A stretch of DNA of 64,000 nucleotides from Tausonia pullulans (Eukaryota; Basidiomycota; Tremellomycetes; Cystofilobasidiales; Mrakiaceae). Shown piece after piece: positions 1 through 10,429 of the stretch (position 1 is its first letter; each line of letters begins with the position of its first letter). The notes beneath the pieces are model-generated. The model was not told the DNA's origin, ran no database searches, and saw only the letters and a list, made by a program, of their open reading frames with translations. The DNA lies in assembly GCA_951802195.1 (NCBI GenBank), contig OX637631.1, forward strand, positions 496,001-560,000. The letters run 5' to 3'. Position numbers and translations under genes: made by a program.

Positions 1-397
1 CTGTTGGTGACCACAGCGAGCTGCAAGCCGTCGCTCATCTGCCGGCTGGCTGGCTGTCTTGGCCGGTGCGAGATGGGATAAAGACGTCGCCCAGTTGTCA
101 CGTGGCTCCCCTCCTCCAACTCCTCAGCTTGATCGCAGCGTCTTCTTGTCTGATACAGAAACGGATCAATGCTTCAGGCGCCTCATTGAATTCGGCGGAG
201 AGGGACTTTCTTCTTTGCATCGCATGAGCCCCACCTCTACTCATGACCCCCTTGAGAAGCACCAGTCCGGGGTGAAAGGGGTGAAACCCCGACGACGACT
301 CGCGTTTCTGAGGTCGGCGTCTTGGCTTTCGTCCAACGACAACGACGGGTTCTGGTTCGCCTCCTCCCTTTCCCTCTCCCCTTTGCTCGCTAGCATC
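1..397. other. upstream region of the carrier gene
   Basis: No gene is supported here. An in-frame open stretch runs into the carrier coding sequence from position 59, but it has no convincing ATG before 398 and its translation is low-complexity. I read it as promoter plus 5' leader. Confidence 0.5.
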
Positions 398-1982
398 ATG
401 GCCTTAGATGCCGTCATCGACGGCCTTCGGACGCTCGTCCTCCTCATCGCATCCTTCTGCTTTATCGGCCTAATCTCAATGGTGGGTCGGGATACTGCGT
501 CCGACGCCGTCATCCTTTCGCTCCTCCTTCCCCTCGGCGGCCTCCGATGCATCGGCTCACGTTCCCTTCACTTTCCCAAAGCCTCTCCAAGGCGCTGCCG
601 TTCGCCTCCGAGCACACTACGCCCCGATCAAGCGGTCGGCGTATGGAGGGGGAGGAGGAGGAGGAGGAGGAGGGGGAGGGGGAGGAGGAGGAGGAGGAGG
701 GGGTGGAAGCAATCAGAGCGCCGGCCAAGCCCTCCTTAATGACCTCGAGGCTCCGGCGGCCGGTCAAAGCCTTCTTCTCGACATTGTTCGGCATCTCATC
801 GGCAAGGACCTCCGGCAGTTGCTGGGGATGATGGTTCGTACCGTCCGGATCGAGGGATGGGTAGGCTTGTACAAGGGTGAGTGCAAACAACCGCGCCCGC
901 AAGCTGTCAATTGTCGGAGCCTTGTCCGTCGACCGCAAAAGTCTCTTACGCTGATAGAGTCTACGCATCGACCCGACAGGTATCTGGCCCTCGATTATCT
1001 CTTCGGTCCTCGTCTCGGCGCTCTTTATAATCTTTGTCGAGGGGTCCAACGCACTCGTACCGAAGGGATCGTATAAGGTGGGTCGGCGCCCGCTTGCCAC
1101 TCACTCGAGGACATTACTGAACATCTTGAGCACCTCTCTACAGATCCCGGATGAGAACGGACTCAGGTGCGAGTGATATTTATCTCTAGGATCTTGCTCA
1201 AGACGCCAGCTGACCTATCATTCTGCGCACGCTGCCCGCTCGACAGTCTCGTCCTACTTATTATTTCCATCACTCTCGTGACTCTTCCCCTCAACCTCAT
1301 CTCCACTCGGGCCATCACGACTCTCCATCGCCTTCCATTCTCCCCGTTCGACTCCTTCCTCTACGCCCACCATCTTTTTTTCACGCCACAAGAGCGGGCG
1401 AACCCATTGCAGCTCTACTTTATTCCGGGCCTCTTCCCAGCAACGCTTCTGCATGCCACCTGGACGACCGCCATCTCTCAGGTTCTCCGCATGCTTGTAG
1501 TGCCGGAGCTCGCGAATGGATGGCTCAAGCCGCCCGATAGCCCGCGGGATGGGCCCTTTGCTTTCATCAGGCCCAAGAGGATGATTCTCTTCCTCGTCGT
1601 CCAGACGGCCACAGCGATTGTGCTGTGAGTAGCCTACCTACATCTCCTGATTGAGTCTTTGCGACTTTATGTGGGCTGACTGGCCTGAGGGGGCTATCTC
1701 TTGATCAGTGCCCCGCTCGAGACGCTCCTCGTCCGCATTTCCATCCCAACGAGCCCGCCCTCCTCCTCGGCCTCCTCGTCCTCATCCCCCTCCCTCCAGA
1801 TGCCACATGACCATCCCGTCATTCACCTCCGTACGACGGCCGAGTACGAGCACGATCACCGACCACCTTACGGCGGGCTCTTCGATGGTGCGCGGACGGT
1901 CGTTCGGGAGGAAGGCGCGGGCAGGCTGTGGACGGCATGGAGCGTGACAGCGCTGGGGGCGATGCTTGGGGCGCTTGCTTAA
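398..1982 (+). CDS. divergent mitochondrial carrier-family protein
   Basis: Predicted 383-residue member of the mitochondrial carrier (SLC25) superfamily, of the degenerate kind found in basidiomycetes and related to outer-membrane carriers. No substrate can be assigned. Exons read 398-481, 582-876, 980-1077, 1144-1166 (only 23 nt), 1247-1624 and 1709-1982; they sum to 1152 nt in one frame. Visible features are an N-terminal hydrophobic helix starting MALDAVIDGLRT, the stretch PLQGAAVRLRAHY, a carrier-like EGWVGLYKG motif, and near the C-terminus PLETLLVRI followed by YGGLFDGARTVVREEGAGRLW. The two last stretches correspond to the P-x-[DE]-x-x-[KR] and glycine-rich halves of one carrier repeat. 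The other repeats are weak. A tract of about 19 glycines lies after exon 2 begins. The start is taken at 398 because the context is ATCATGG and the protein begins directly with the conserved segment. Membrane location is inferred; transport activity is uncertain. Confidence 0.8.
645..701 (+). repeat. GGA/GGG codon repeat (polyglycine)
   Basis: A run of about 19 glycine codons, mostly GGA, inside exon 2 of the carrier gene. It lies between the first membrane segment and the segment containing EGWVGLYKG, so it probably forms a flexible loop. Its length is likely to vary between strains. Confidence 0.8.
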
Positions 1983-2656
1983 GGAAAACCGGGTATGCAA
2001 CTTTGTTTCCGATGAGCGAAACTGTAGCCAGCTGCAGTGGAGGGCGGGCGGCAAGCTGGTCCCGCTATCCGCAGCAGTGGATGATCATTGTAATCATCAC
2101 ATCACTGCAGCAGCAGCTTTGTTCATCTTGGGAGCGTCTCTCGCTTTATAAATAAATAAAAAGGCGTGGATACAGGATGACTGCTGACCAGCTGGCATGT
2201 TTATGCCAAGAGCGAGGGAGGAGGCCGTGAGCGAGATAGAGTTCAGAGAGACGCGTGCGACTGACTTCTTTCTGCGTGACCGCTTTCGCGCGCGAGCTTT
2301 GCACAAGCGGCGTCTCACCGTCACAAGTATATGACAGCCCATGCACCTCTTCCTTCGCATTCTCCGGACAGGAGATACAGCCCGCGCAGTCAACTCCGCC
2401 CTCCTTCACTCATGTCCCGGGAAGATGACACGGGGAGAGCGGATCGAGCGGGGTCAGGGCGTGCGAAACGAGCTGTACGTGGGACGAGGAAGGCGGAGAC
2501 CCCCCTTTCCCTTCTAAACTCTCGGCTTATAAACCTCTAACCACCGAGTTCCCTCCTTCCCTCTTTTTCTCCTTACCTCCTCGTACCTGAGTCTAGGATA
2601 GACCCCGGTCGCCCCGTCCTCTACCGTAGCTCGTGAACCGAGCGCACCTCTCAGCC
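1983..2656. other. intergenic: 3' end of carrier, promoter of KRE6
   Basis: No gene is supported. The first part holds the carrier 3' region with AT-rich AAATAAATAAAA at about 2150. The last 150 bases are pyrimidine-rich, as in many promoters of this genome, and lead into the KRE6/SKN1 start at 2657. Confidence 0.5.
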
Positions 2657-5600
2657 ATGTCGGATCCTTCGTCTCCGCCGACGATGACAGGAGCGGCGGC
2701 CCCGGCGTCGCCAACTGAGCCTTCCTCCTCTTCCTCCCTTGACCCACATGGCTCCTCCTCGTTACCAGAATCCTCCTCCTTCTCGAAGGCGGGCGACAGC
2801 CATGACCTCCAGACAAGGCGGTCCCTTGTCGGCGCGCTGCCGCCGCCCTCCGAGGACAGCTCCCATGGCAGATCCGGGTCGCGTGCGACGGTGAGTTCCG
2901 GGTGTCGCTCTGTTTGGCTGAGGGCCAGTCACCCTCTGTTTCTCGGACTCTCGCCGACCGCCAGTCCCTGGGCATGAATCTACCGAGAGCTGGATGATGT
3001 ATCGTTTGAGGACCTGAGCAAGCTGGGTTCGAGGAGGCGAGGCTGCTTCTTCGGCATCCGCCAGATTCCTCCTGAGTCAGTCCCCCGGTGGTGAGGGAGG
3101 ACGAAGGCCGCACTCCCCTGTCATCCATGCGTCTCTTCAAGTGACGTTCCGTCCCTCTTCGTCGAGAGAATATAAAGAATTCTTTGCACATCCCTTCAGA
3201 GTTGAAGACGAGGAGTTTTGCCTCGCGCTTGTTGGATCTGGGTTCAGCCCGGCACAGATCGGCAACAGGGGGAAAGCTCGGCTACCGCCGAGTCGTCCGC
3301 TTCCATAGTTGCTTGCGTGACGTGCCGGACGTCCAATATAGAACATGAATGGTGGGGCCCGGTGACGGGGACATATTGTCTCCATCGAGCTGTCTAGGAG
3401 CCGTTATTGAATGACGGACGGAGACGGCGACGGCTTCTCACCTCGCCATCATCTCATGAGGCTGGCTAGTTTGCGCTTCACGCGGTCCTCCGCCCGATTT
3501 CCCCCGACACATCGGCGCTGACGTTGTTCTCAAATACTCTTCCTCCGCTCCAGTCGCACGGCATTCCTCGCCCTCAGTCCGGAGTGACCAGCTTCTCGGA
3601 CGACGACATACTCCTCCCCCCGCGCAGCGCCTTTGCTCGCTCCGACTCGGCTGGCTCGGCTGGCTCGGCTGGCTCTCCTCTCCTCGGCAGCCGCAGTCAC
3701 TCGTTCTCTCGCCAGTCCCTCGCCTCGCCCTCCATCGGCACCGACAGGAGCTCATTCTTCGCCAACCCGAGCGACGGCAGGTACCCGCTCGCCAGGTCGT
3801 CGACCGCGGACGATCTCTTGCAGACATCTGACCCGAGGGCCGTCTTCCGGGCGAGCAACCGCGATTCGAGTTTCTCGAGCATGGGTGAGAAATGGGACGA
3901 CGCCGTCTTCACCCCGCATCTTCTTGCTGGTGGCGGCGACTCGTCCGCAACGTCATATCCTCCAAACGGCGGCTTCGAGACGGGCAAGGAAGACGACGAC
4001 TGGCTCCACGGCGAAGCTCGGAGCCGGCCCTCGTCGAGGAGGCGCGCTGCTGCTGCTGCTGCTGCAGCAGCAGCAGCAGCAGCAGAGGGTGGCGCCAGTA
4101 CCGCCGGCCAGCAACAGAGCGACAACGAGAAGTTCGTCGGCAGCCAGTACGATGACGAGCTTGCCGAGCACCCGGATGGCTTCTCGGCCCTCCTTACCCG
4201 CCGGGGTCTCTCCAACTTCGGTTGCCTCGCTCTCCTCGTGCTCGCGCTCCTCACCCTCTTCGCCTTCTACCCGATCTGGGGGCAGCTCCACTCGAAGAAG
4301 ATAGACGCTGGTTTCGTCAACTCGACGACCTCGTCAGAAACCCAGACCCCAAGCCCAGGCCCCATGTCGGGCGACGCCGTCTCGAAGATTGGATCCTTCG
4401 GGCTCATCGACTCGTATACGCCCCAGAGTGCGCTCACGCATAAGGGCCTGACGGGGGTCAACGCAGACAAGGAATACGAGCTCGTCTTCAGCGACGAGTT
4501 CGAGGTCGACGGCAGGACGTTCTTTGGGGGGGAGGATCCGTACTGGGAAGCCGTCGATCTCCACTATTGGGCGACGGAGAACCTCGAGTGGTGAATGACC
4601 AGTCTTCTGTCGAGCGAACGATGAAACGCAGCTGATCGCGGGCGCGCTTGGATGGAAAGGTACGACCCACGCATGCTCACGACCAAGGGCGGCAGCCTCG
4701 TCGTCACGCTCAACAAGACCGACCCGGCGACGAATCACAATCTTGATGTGAGTATACTAACTGAATCGAGAGCGTTATTTAGTGTACTAATTAATTTGGG
4801 CTCTCCTCACCTCCGCAGTACATGGTAAGACTGCGCTGCAACCGTCGCGCTTTACGAGTCCGCCAGCTCACTCCCCTTCGCATTCACTACTTTTCAGGGT
4901 GGCATGATGTCGACGTGGAATAAGTTCTGCTTCACTGGAGGCTACATTGAGTGTGAGTTGTCACGGGGTGGGGATGTGGTGCGCGACTTGTCCGCCGCGC
5001 TGTCGTCCCACAACCGTCCTCGCTCCCTCCTGATCATCAACCTCTACAGCACGCGTTAGATTGCCAGGTACGCCGAAAATTGGCGGCCTTTGGCCAGCAC
5101 TTTGGGCTATGGGCAACCTCGGACGAGCTGGATATGGAGGTACCCTCGATGGAAGTGAGTTTTGACACAAGCCGGGGGGGGGGGGAAGCTCGAGGAAGCC
5201 AGCTGAGCACCGAAACGCGTGTCGCTCAACAAAAACCCATTTCTACCTGATTTTCAGTGTGGCCTTACACCTACGATAGCTGCGAGTGAGTTTTTGAAAC
5301 TTTCGAATGATGGGGGTTCTAGATTGAGTGCCTGAGGTTCTCACGAAGGGACTGACAAACACAACCCTTTCCTTGTTACAGCGTTGGCACCCTTCCGAAC
5401 CAGACGCTCAACAGTACGAAGCATCTCCCTCTCTATCCTCACTTTTACCTACAATGCTCTTCTTGCTCACATTTATGCTTCAACTTCCAGACGGACCAAC
5501 TGCCGCTCTGACTTCGGGCAAGGCCAACTACAACTACGCGCTCTCGTATCTCCCGGGGCAGCGACTCTCCGCCTGCACCTGCCCAGACGACAAGACTCAT

Positions 5601-7004
5601 CCTGGACCCAAGCATGCCAACGGCACGTGGGTTGGAAGGTCTTCGCCTGAGATTGAGTGAGTGATCTTTTTCTTTTTCTTAAGTGGCTTCCTCTGGAGAT
5701 GGCCTTCTGACGCACTTTTCGCCGATTCTTTGCAGCGTATTCGAGGCCCAGGTCAAGAATCAAGAGGGACACCTCTCGATGTCGAGCCAGTGGGCGTGAG
5801 TTACTGATATCCCAGCTGATCGTTTCCGGCCGTGTGGCTGACCACAATTACGCGCGCCTTTCTCCTAGGCCCTTCAACCACGCTTGGCAACTCAACAACG
5901 CCACGGAGAACTATGAGTTTTATGATCCGGTTCACAATGGCTTCAATAGTGCGCTTTCCGAACTCTTCGCTGGCGCTTTCCTAGCACTGACTTGCCCTTC
6001 TTTATACCACCCTCGTCACCCAGCCTATCAGGGATCCATCACCCAGCAGGCTGGAAGTGGAAACATTGTGACGAATCAAAACTGCTACGAATATCCTGCG
6101 AACGGGGATCCGGAGGGCTGCTTTGATATCTACGGCTTTGGTGGGTCTACGACCTTATGCAACCCCCCCTCCCCCCCCCCCCCTAAATCCCACCCTGCCC
6201 ATGCTGATGGGGCCGTGTTCTCTCAGAGTACAAGGCTGGAAGGTAAGAATCCGATGGAACCGCCGCGAAATCTCCTGCTTGGGTTGCACACCGACAGCTA
6301 ACGTCCCATTTTTCCTGTCTGGTGTTTATCTTCAGTGATGCCTACAGTGCGTGCACCTTTTCCGATCTGCATCCTCAACTCACCAAGATCAAAGCTAACG
6401 GCTCTTCATTTCTTCACCCTTGTCTCAGTCACCTGGGTTGCGCAAGATGTCCCTGCCTGGACGCTTTACCAAGCCGCTATGGGGCCTGACCCTCTCACGG
6501 AAATCCAGACCCGGCAGATCTCCAGCGAGCCCATGTACCTTATCGTCAACCTTGGCATCTCTAAGAAGTTCGGTGCAATAAAGTGCGTCTCCGGGTCATC
6601 TTAGTCTGCTCTGTCCATCAGCTGAACTTCGGATGTCTGTCTTCAGCTTTGATGGACTCTCCTCGCTGTGGCCAGTCACCATGGAGATCGATTACATCCG
6701 TGTCTACCAGCCCAAGGGCGAGGTTAACATTGTGCGTTCACGTCTGTTATATCCTCGCGTGGCTCGCCTACTGACGGCCATTGGTTCTGCGATAGGGCTG
6801 CGACCCATCTGACCGCCCGACGAGCAAGTATATCCAGGATCACATTGAGCTCTACACCGTGCGTAGCTTTCTTTTCCCTTCGCTCCAGCCATTGCCTAAC
6901 ACCCTTACTAGAACCCCAACTTCACGAACTACGCCGAGGGAGGCTACACGTTCCCGGAAAACCGTCTTGCGCTCGAGAACGCCGGCCACTCTTGCGCCAC
7001 CTAG
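2657..7004 (+). CDS. KRE6/SKN1-family beta-1,6-glucan synthesis protein
   Basis: Type II membrane protein of the Kre6/Skn1 family (SKN1 domain, glycoside hydrolase family 16 fold), needed for cell-wall beta-1,6-glucan; it acts in the secretory pathway or at the cell surface. I read 18 exons totalling 2430 nt (809 residues): 2657-2890, 3554-4590, 4660-4747, 4819-4824, 4898-4952, 5050-5154, 5258-5285, 5382-5413, 5491-5656, 5736-5795, 5869-5948, 6024-6140, 6227-6242, 6336-6346, 6429-6582, 6647-6731, 6796-6858 and 6912-7004. The N-terminus is a long serine-rich cytosolic tail with 13 alanines in a row. One transmembrane helix follows (FGCLALLVLALLTLFAFYPI), then the lumenal GH16 domain with WNKFCFTGGYIE, GGLWPALWAMGNLGRAGYGG and the catalytic-type motif EIDVFEAQ. 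Intron 1 is 663 nt, far longer than the rest. Exon 4 is only 6 nt (TACATG, Tyr-Met) and exon 14 only 11 nt. KRE6 and SKN1 cannot be told apart here. Confidence 0.95.
4043..4084 (+). repeat. GCT/GCA triplet repeat encoding polyalanine
   Basis: A GCTGCTGCT run passing into GCAGCAGCA gives 13 alanines in the cytosolic tail of the Kre6-like protein. The array is a near-perfect inverted repeat (GCTGCTGC...GCAGCAGC) and could form a hairpin. Confidence 0.8.
6165..6184 (+). repeat. poly-C run in a KRE6 intron
   Basis: A nearly pure cytosine run between exons 12 and 13, close to the 3' part of the intron. It acts as an extreme pyrimidine tract. Similar runs occur at about 32651 and 52502. Confidence 0.7.
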
Positions 7005-7529
7005 CCTCGACACTGGTCACCTTCTACCATCATATTATCACTCCTTTTCCCCTCTATCACTCCTGCATAGATTCCCAGCTTGGCCCTACGTGCATGTTTT
7101 CTTCTTCTTGGCTGTCTTATCTGTCTTCATCTTTTTTCTGCTAGACGGGATTCGAGATCTCTTCAGCCTGCCCATAAACCCTCCTTTCCTTTTCTCTACT
7201 GCTCATTTTTCCCCCGTCCAATACTATATAGGTATGTCATCAACCCCTCGCCACCACTCTCCTCGCATCTCCTCTCCTATCACCATTCGCTTCTCCCTGT
7301 GCTTTCTTCTCTCTTTATGTCACTTTCTTGCTTGCTTCATCGCCACCTTGCATCTATATCGTCTCTCTGCCTCTGCTTCCATCCTCTTTTATGCTCGCTC
7401 TGTTTCTCCAGCCTGCCAGTCTCGGGAGAAGCGTGGGCCAATCGATATAAGGAATGATGATGATACACGACCGCGCGCCCTTCTATGAGAGGCGTGCGTG
7501 GGAGACATAGAATCCCCTTTTCTGTTTCC

Positions 7530-7562
<33 letters not shown>

Positions 7563-7577
7563 CCCTTCTCCCTATCC
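7005..7577. other. convergent 3' regions with CT microsatellite
   Basis: No gene is supported between the ends of the KRE6-like gene (+) and the zinc-finger gene (-). The stretch is strongly pyrimidine-rich on the + strand, with a CT-dinucleotide repeat at about 7530-7563. Open frames here are serine/leucine-rich readings of that pyrimidine bias. Confidence 0.6.
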
Positions 7578-8423
7578 TTACTTCTTCTGCGCCACAGGCT
7601 TGGACGTTGCCGCCGCCGCGATGCAAGCCGCGAGCGCCTCAGGTGGGAAGCACACATCCGGGGTCGACTTGGGGTGCTTCGCGTCGACATGGAGCTTGTG
7701 CTGCGAGGGGAGGTCCGCGAGGAAAGGGCCTTTGCAGATGGTGCACTGGAAGGAGTGGGAAAGACGGGAGAGGGAGGAAGTCAGTTGAAGGGCAGAGGAC
7801 AGGGAGGAGAGGAGAGCTGTGTCAAGGAAGTCTGAAGTCATGTCGTCGTTCAGGGACTCCGCCTACCCCCCCCTGTGTCGACGAAACGGTCTTCAAGCGC
7901 ATCCTTCACCAATGCTCACACCCTAGACACCATGGGGCCACGCTTCAAGTCTGTCAGACGCTAGTCGCTCTTACCTAGTTTCCATCGGCGCGTCGTTTGC
8001 ATGGGCCCCCTCCATACATCCTTCTCTCGCTCGCTCTGTATGTCGCTCGCTTCTCCGCTCGCGAGTAATATTCAGGGACGAGGACGGACCTGGATCATCG
8101 GCTTCGCCGCCTTGACGGGAAGGCCGTTCGGCTTGACGGGGGCTCGGAGGCCGAGCCTGAAGGCGGAGGGGAGGGCGGTAGTCGGCGAATCAGCGGGGAC
8201 CGTCTACAAGAAAGAAATGGAGAAAGAAGGGGGAGGGGAAGGGAGGGGGAACATACGCATCAAGCTTCTTGTGCTCGCTGATAGGGAGGGAAGGGAGAGG
8301 GAGAGATGAGCCGCAGAGAAAGCAAGCTATCAGCGAGGTGTGCGTGGACGGAAGTGGGAGCCAGCTGCCGTTTGGCGCGGCGCAAACGAACCGCTGAATG
8401 CGGTCCTTCTTGCTGATGGGCAT
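7578..8423 (-). CDS. small C2H2-type zinc-binding protein
   Basis: Predicted 95-residue protein from four exons (minus strand: 8423-8392, 8277-8257, 8156-8090, 7745-7578; 288 nt). It starts MPISKKDRIQREHKKLDALG, a basic head, and ends with one zinc-finger-like unit: CTICKGPF, then H-x3-H (HKLHVDAKH), then CFPPEAL. This layout resembles the small At2g23090-type/4F5-related zinc-binding proteins of eukaryotes, whose biochemical role is poorly known. The start ATG at 8423 is chosen because all downstream joins stay in phase. Exon 2 is 21 nt. The last intron (7746-8089) is 344 nt, long for this genome, and has an atypical GTCCGT donor. The gene lies tail to tail with the KRE6-like gene and 247 bp beyond the 3' end of Rho GDI on the same strand. 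Confidence 0.8.
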
Positions 8424-8670
8424 CTTTCTTGGGGAGGAGTGCGTAGAACGAGGAGAAGAGAGGAGAGGAAAATAGAGAGTTGGGCGGTGGACGTTGGATT
8501 GAGAGTGAGTGAGCGCCGCAGATTCGCGAAGTCCACTGGGCCGGAGGTCGCCGGGGTACAACGACAGAAGGGCCCCACAGCAAGCTTGGAGGAGATAAAA
8601 GTGCACAGAATACATTGTCCATGCTGCTAAACAAAAAAAAAACGAGAACGATCCTCTCGACAAGAGGCAA

Positions 8671-10184
8671 TCACCATTCCTTGGTGAGTTTGAAGCCTGG
8701 GAAGAAGAGAGCGGTGTCAGCTCAGGCACTGACCCTTCGTTTGGATGTGACGGATCAACGCACCCCACTCAAAGTCAAGCCAGACGACCTGTCAGAGTGC
8801 ACGGGAACGAGGGAAAGGTCAGTCAGATGTAGCGGCAAATGGGGATGCTCAAGACTTACGCCGTCGTCATCGAGGATCCGAGAGCGGACGAGGTAGCCAC
8901 CGGACCGGGCGAGCATGCCGGACGGCGAGTCCTCCTCTGCGATCTGCAAGTATGAGAGGAGAGATAACTATGAGACATGATATGATAGAAGGACTCAAAT
9001 ATGCCGTGACGTACAATGGACCGATGCGGCTGGGCCTGAGGCCCGTAAGAACCGATCATCTTCTCCGTCTTGTCGACTGATTTAGGGAAAGAGCTCGAGT
9101 CAGAACTAGACTTTCAAATGTGTACCCTTGAGGCCCACCCTTGATGCCAGATCGCTTGACGACCTGGATGTACTTGAGGCCCGAGACGATTTGACCCTCA
9201 ACGCTGCAGTATCGGACCAGTATAGTCAGGTTAATTGAGGCAGGAGGTCTGATCGACGAGTAACGCACAGGAAGGAGATTCCGACGGTGTACTCAACACC
9301 CTCCTTGATGGAGACTGAGAGAGAGCCGCATTGTCAGTGCAAGCCCGCAAGTAGAATGCCATCATCGCGACTGCGACACACTCGGCTCCTTCTTAAGGCG
9401 GGCGAGCTCAGCCGGTCCCTGGGTCAAGTCGAGGACAAGCGGCTTGTTGAGGGTGGGGGACTCGAGGTAGAGCGTTTGGGGGATGACCTGCGGGAGAGCG
9501 ATGGTGGTGTTGATGCGACACCGGTCAGTCACGGCTCGAAGATGAGCTCGCAATCAAAGGGGTGGGCGAATGTGCGATCATGCAGCGAATGAGGGCATGA
9601 AACACCATCTCAGCTACCGGTCTTCGTCTTATCCTTCACCCGAGACGGTATAGAGCAAGTCGAGAGCGAGGACGAGCTGAGGAGTCACCCGGCCAGGCTA
9701 CATCGACTCTGCGCGCCTTTCTCGTCGCCCCCTCCTCCCGTCGTCCCCAGAGCCTCCTTGTGTTGGCGCCCGGCCGGCTGTCCAAGGGGCGAGCCTCACA
9801 CACGTCTTGGGCTTTCCGCCTCGTTATCCTTCCTTCCCTCCTGCCTGACTCGCTAGCGCAAGCAAAGACCGACCTTCTTGGCGGCCGACGTGTCGCCCGC
9901 GGCCGAAAGGCCGAGGCTGGCCTTCCACCTCGCGAGCGACTCGTCCTCCTGGTCGAGGGCGGCAAGCTCGGCGAGAGTCTTCTCCTGACCGACGCGGTAG
10001 CCCGAAGTCTGGGAGGGCGCAAGATCGTCGTCGGCGATGCCGGAGGGCTGGTGGATGCGATGTCGAGGGGCGAGGGTCAGTGCGGGCTCGTGTGGACTCG
10101 ACAGGAGACCAGGGACAAAGAAGGGCGGATTGCGCGGGAGTCGCTGGCTTGCAGGAAAGAGCTGACCTCGTGGGTGTGAGACAT
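8671..10184 (-). CDS. RDI1: Rho GDP-dissociation inhibitor
   Basis: Cytosolic RhoGDI that binds prenylated Rho-family GTPases, extracts them from membranes and holds them in the GDP form. Nine exons (606 nt, 201 residues, the usual family length) start with MSHTHE at 10184-10167, then 10047-9874, then an exon whose upper end is 9487, and end with a 26-nt exon at 8671. The N-terminal regulatory arm is seen in GYRVGQEKTLAELAALDQED and ESLARWKASLGL. The immunoglobulin-like domain contains LVLDLTQG, LKKEPISIKEGVEY, VSGLKYIQVVKRSGIK, MIGSYGPQ, EEDSPSGMLARSGGY and the family-typical end WLDFEWGFKLTKEW. The intron at 9488-9873 is 386 nt. Its start codon faces EMC8 245 bp away. Identification is firm. 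Confidence 0.95.
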
Positions 10185-10429
10185 AGCTGGAGGAGAGCGA
10201 GAGGAAGGATGAGGTGGGTGTGAGTGTGCTAGTGGTGGTCTGAGAGGAGAAAGCAGGCTCGTGCTCTCTGGCGTCTCCTCGCCCGCCGCCTCTGGTGCCC
10301 ACAGCTCTCTCGCATCGCCTCAGCCAGACCCCGCCGTCGCCCGCGGCCCTGGCACGTCTCTCTGCAACACCATCATCGCTCTCCTCTCTCTCTCCCACTC
10401 CCCACGGCTTGGCTCTGCTCGTCCTCGTC
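10185..10429. promoter_or_regulatory. shared divergent promoter, RDI1 / EMC8
   Basis: The 245 bp between two head-to-head start codons must hold both promoters and both 5' leaders. On the + strand the half next to EMC8 is CT-rich; the complement applies on the other side. No specific factor site is claimed. Confidence 0.5.

Noticed and set aside
2514-3191. 225-codon - strand open frame opposite KRE6 exon 1 and intron 1
   Set aside because: Antisense shadow without a sensible start or conserved residues.
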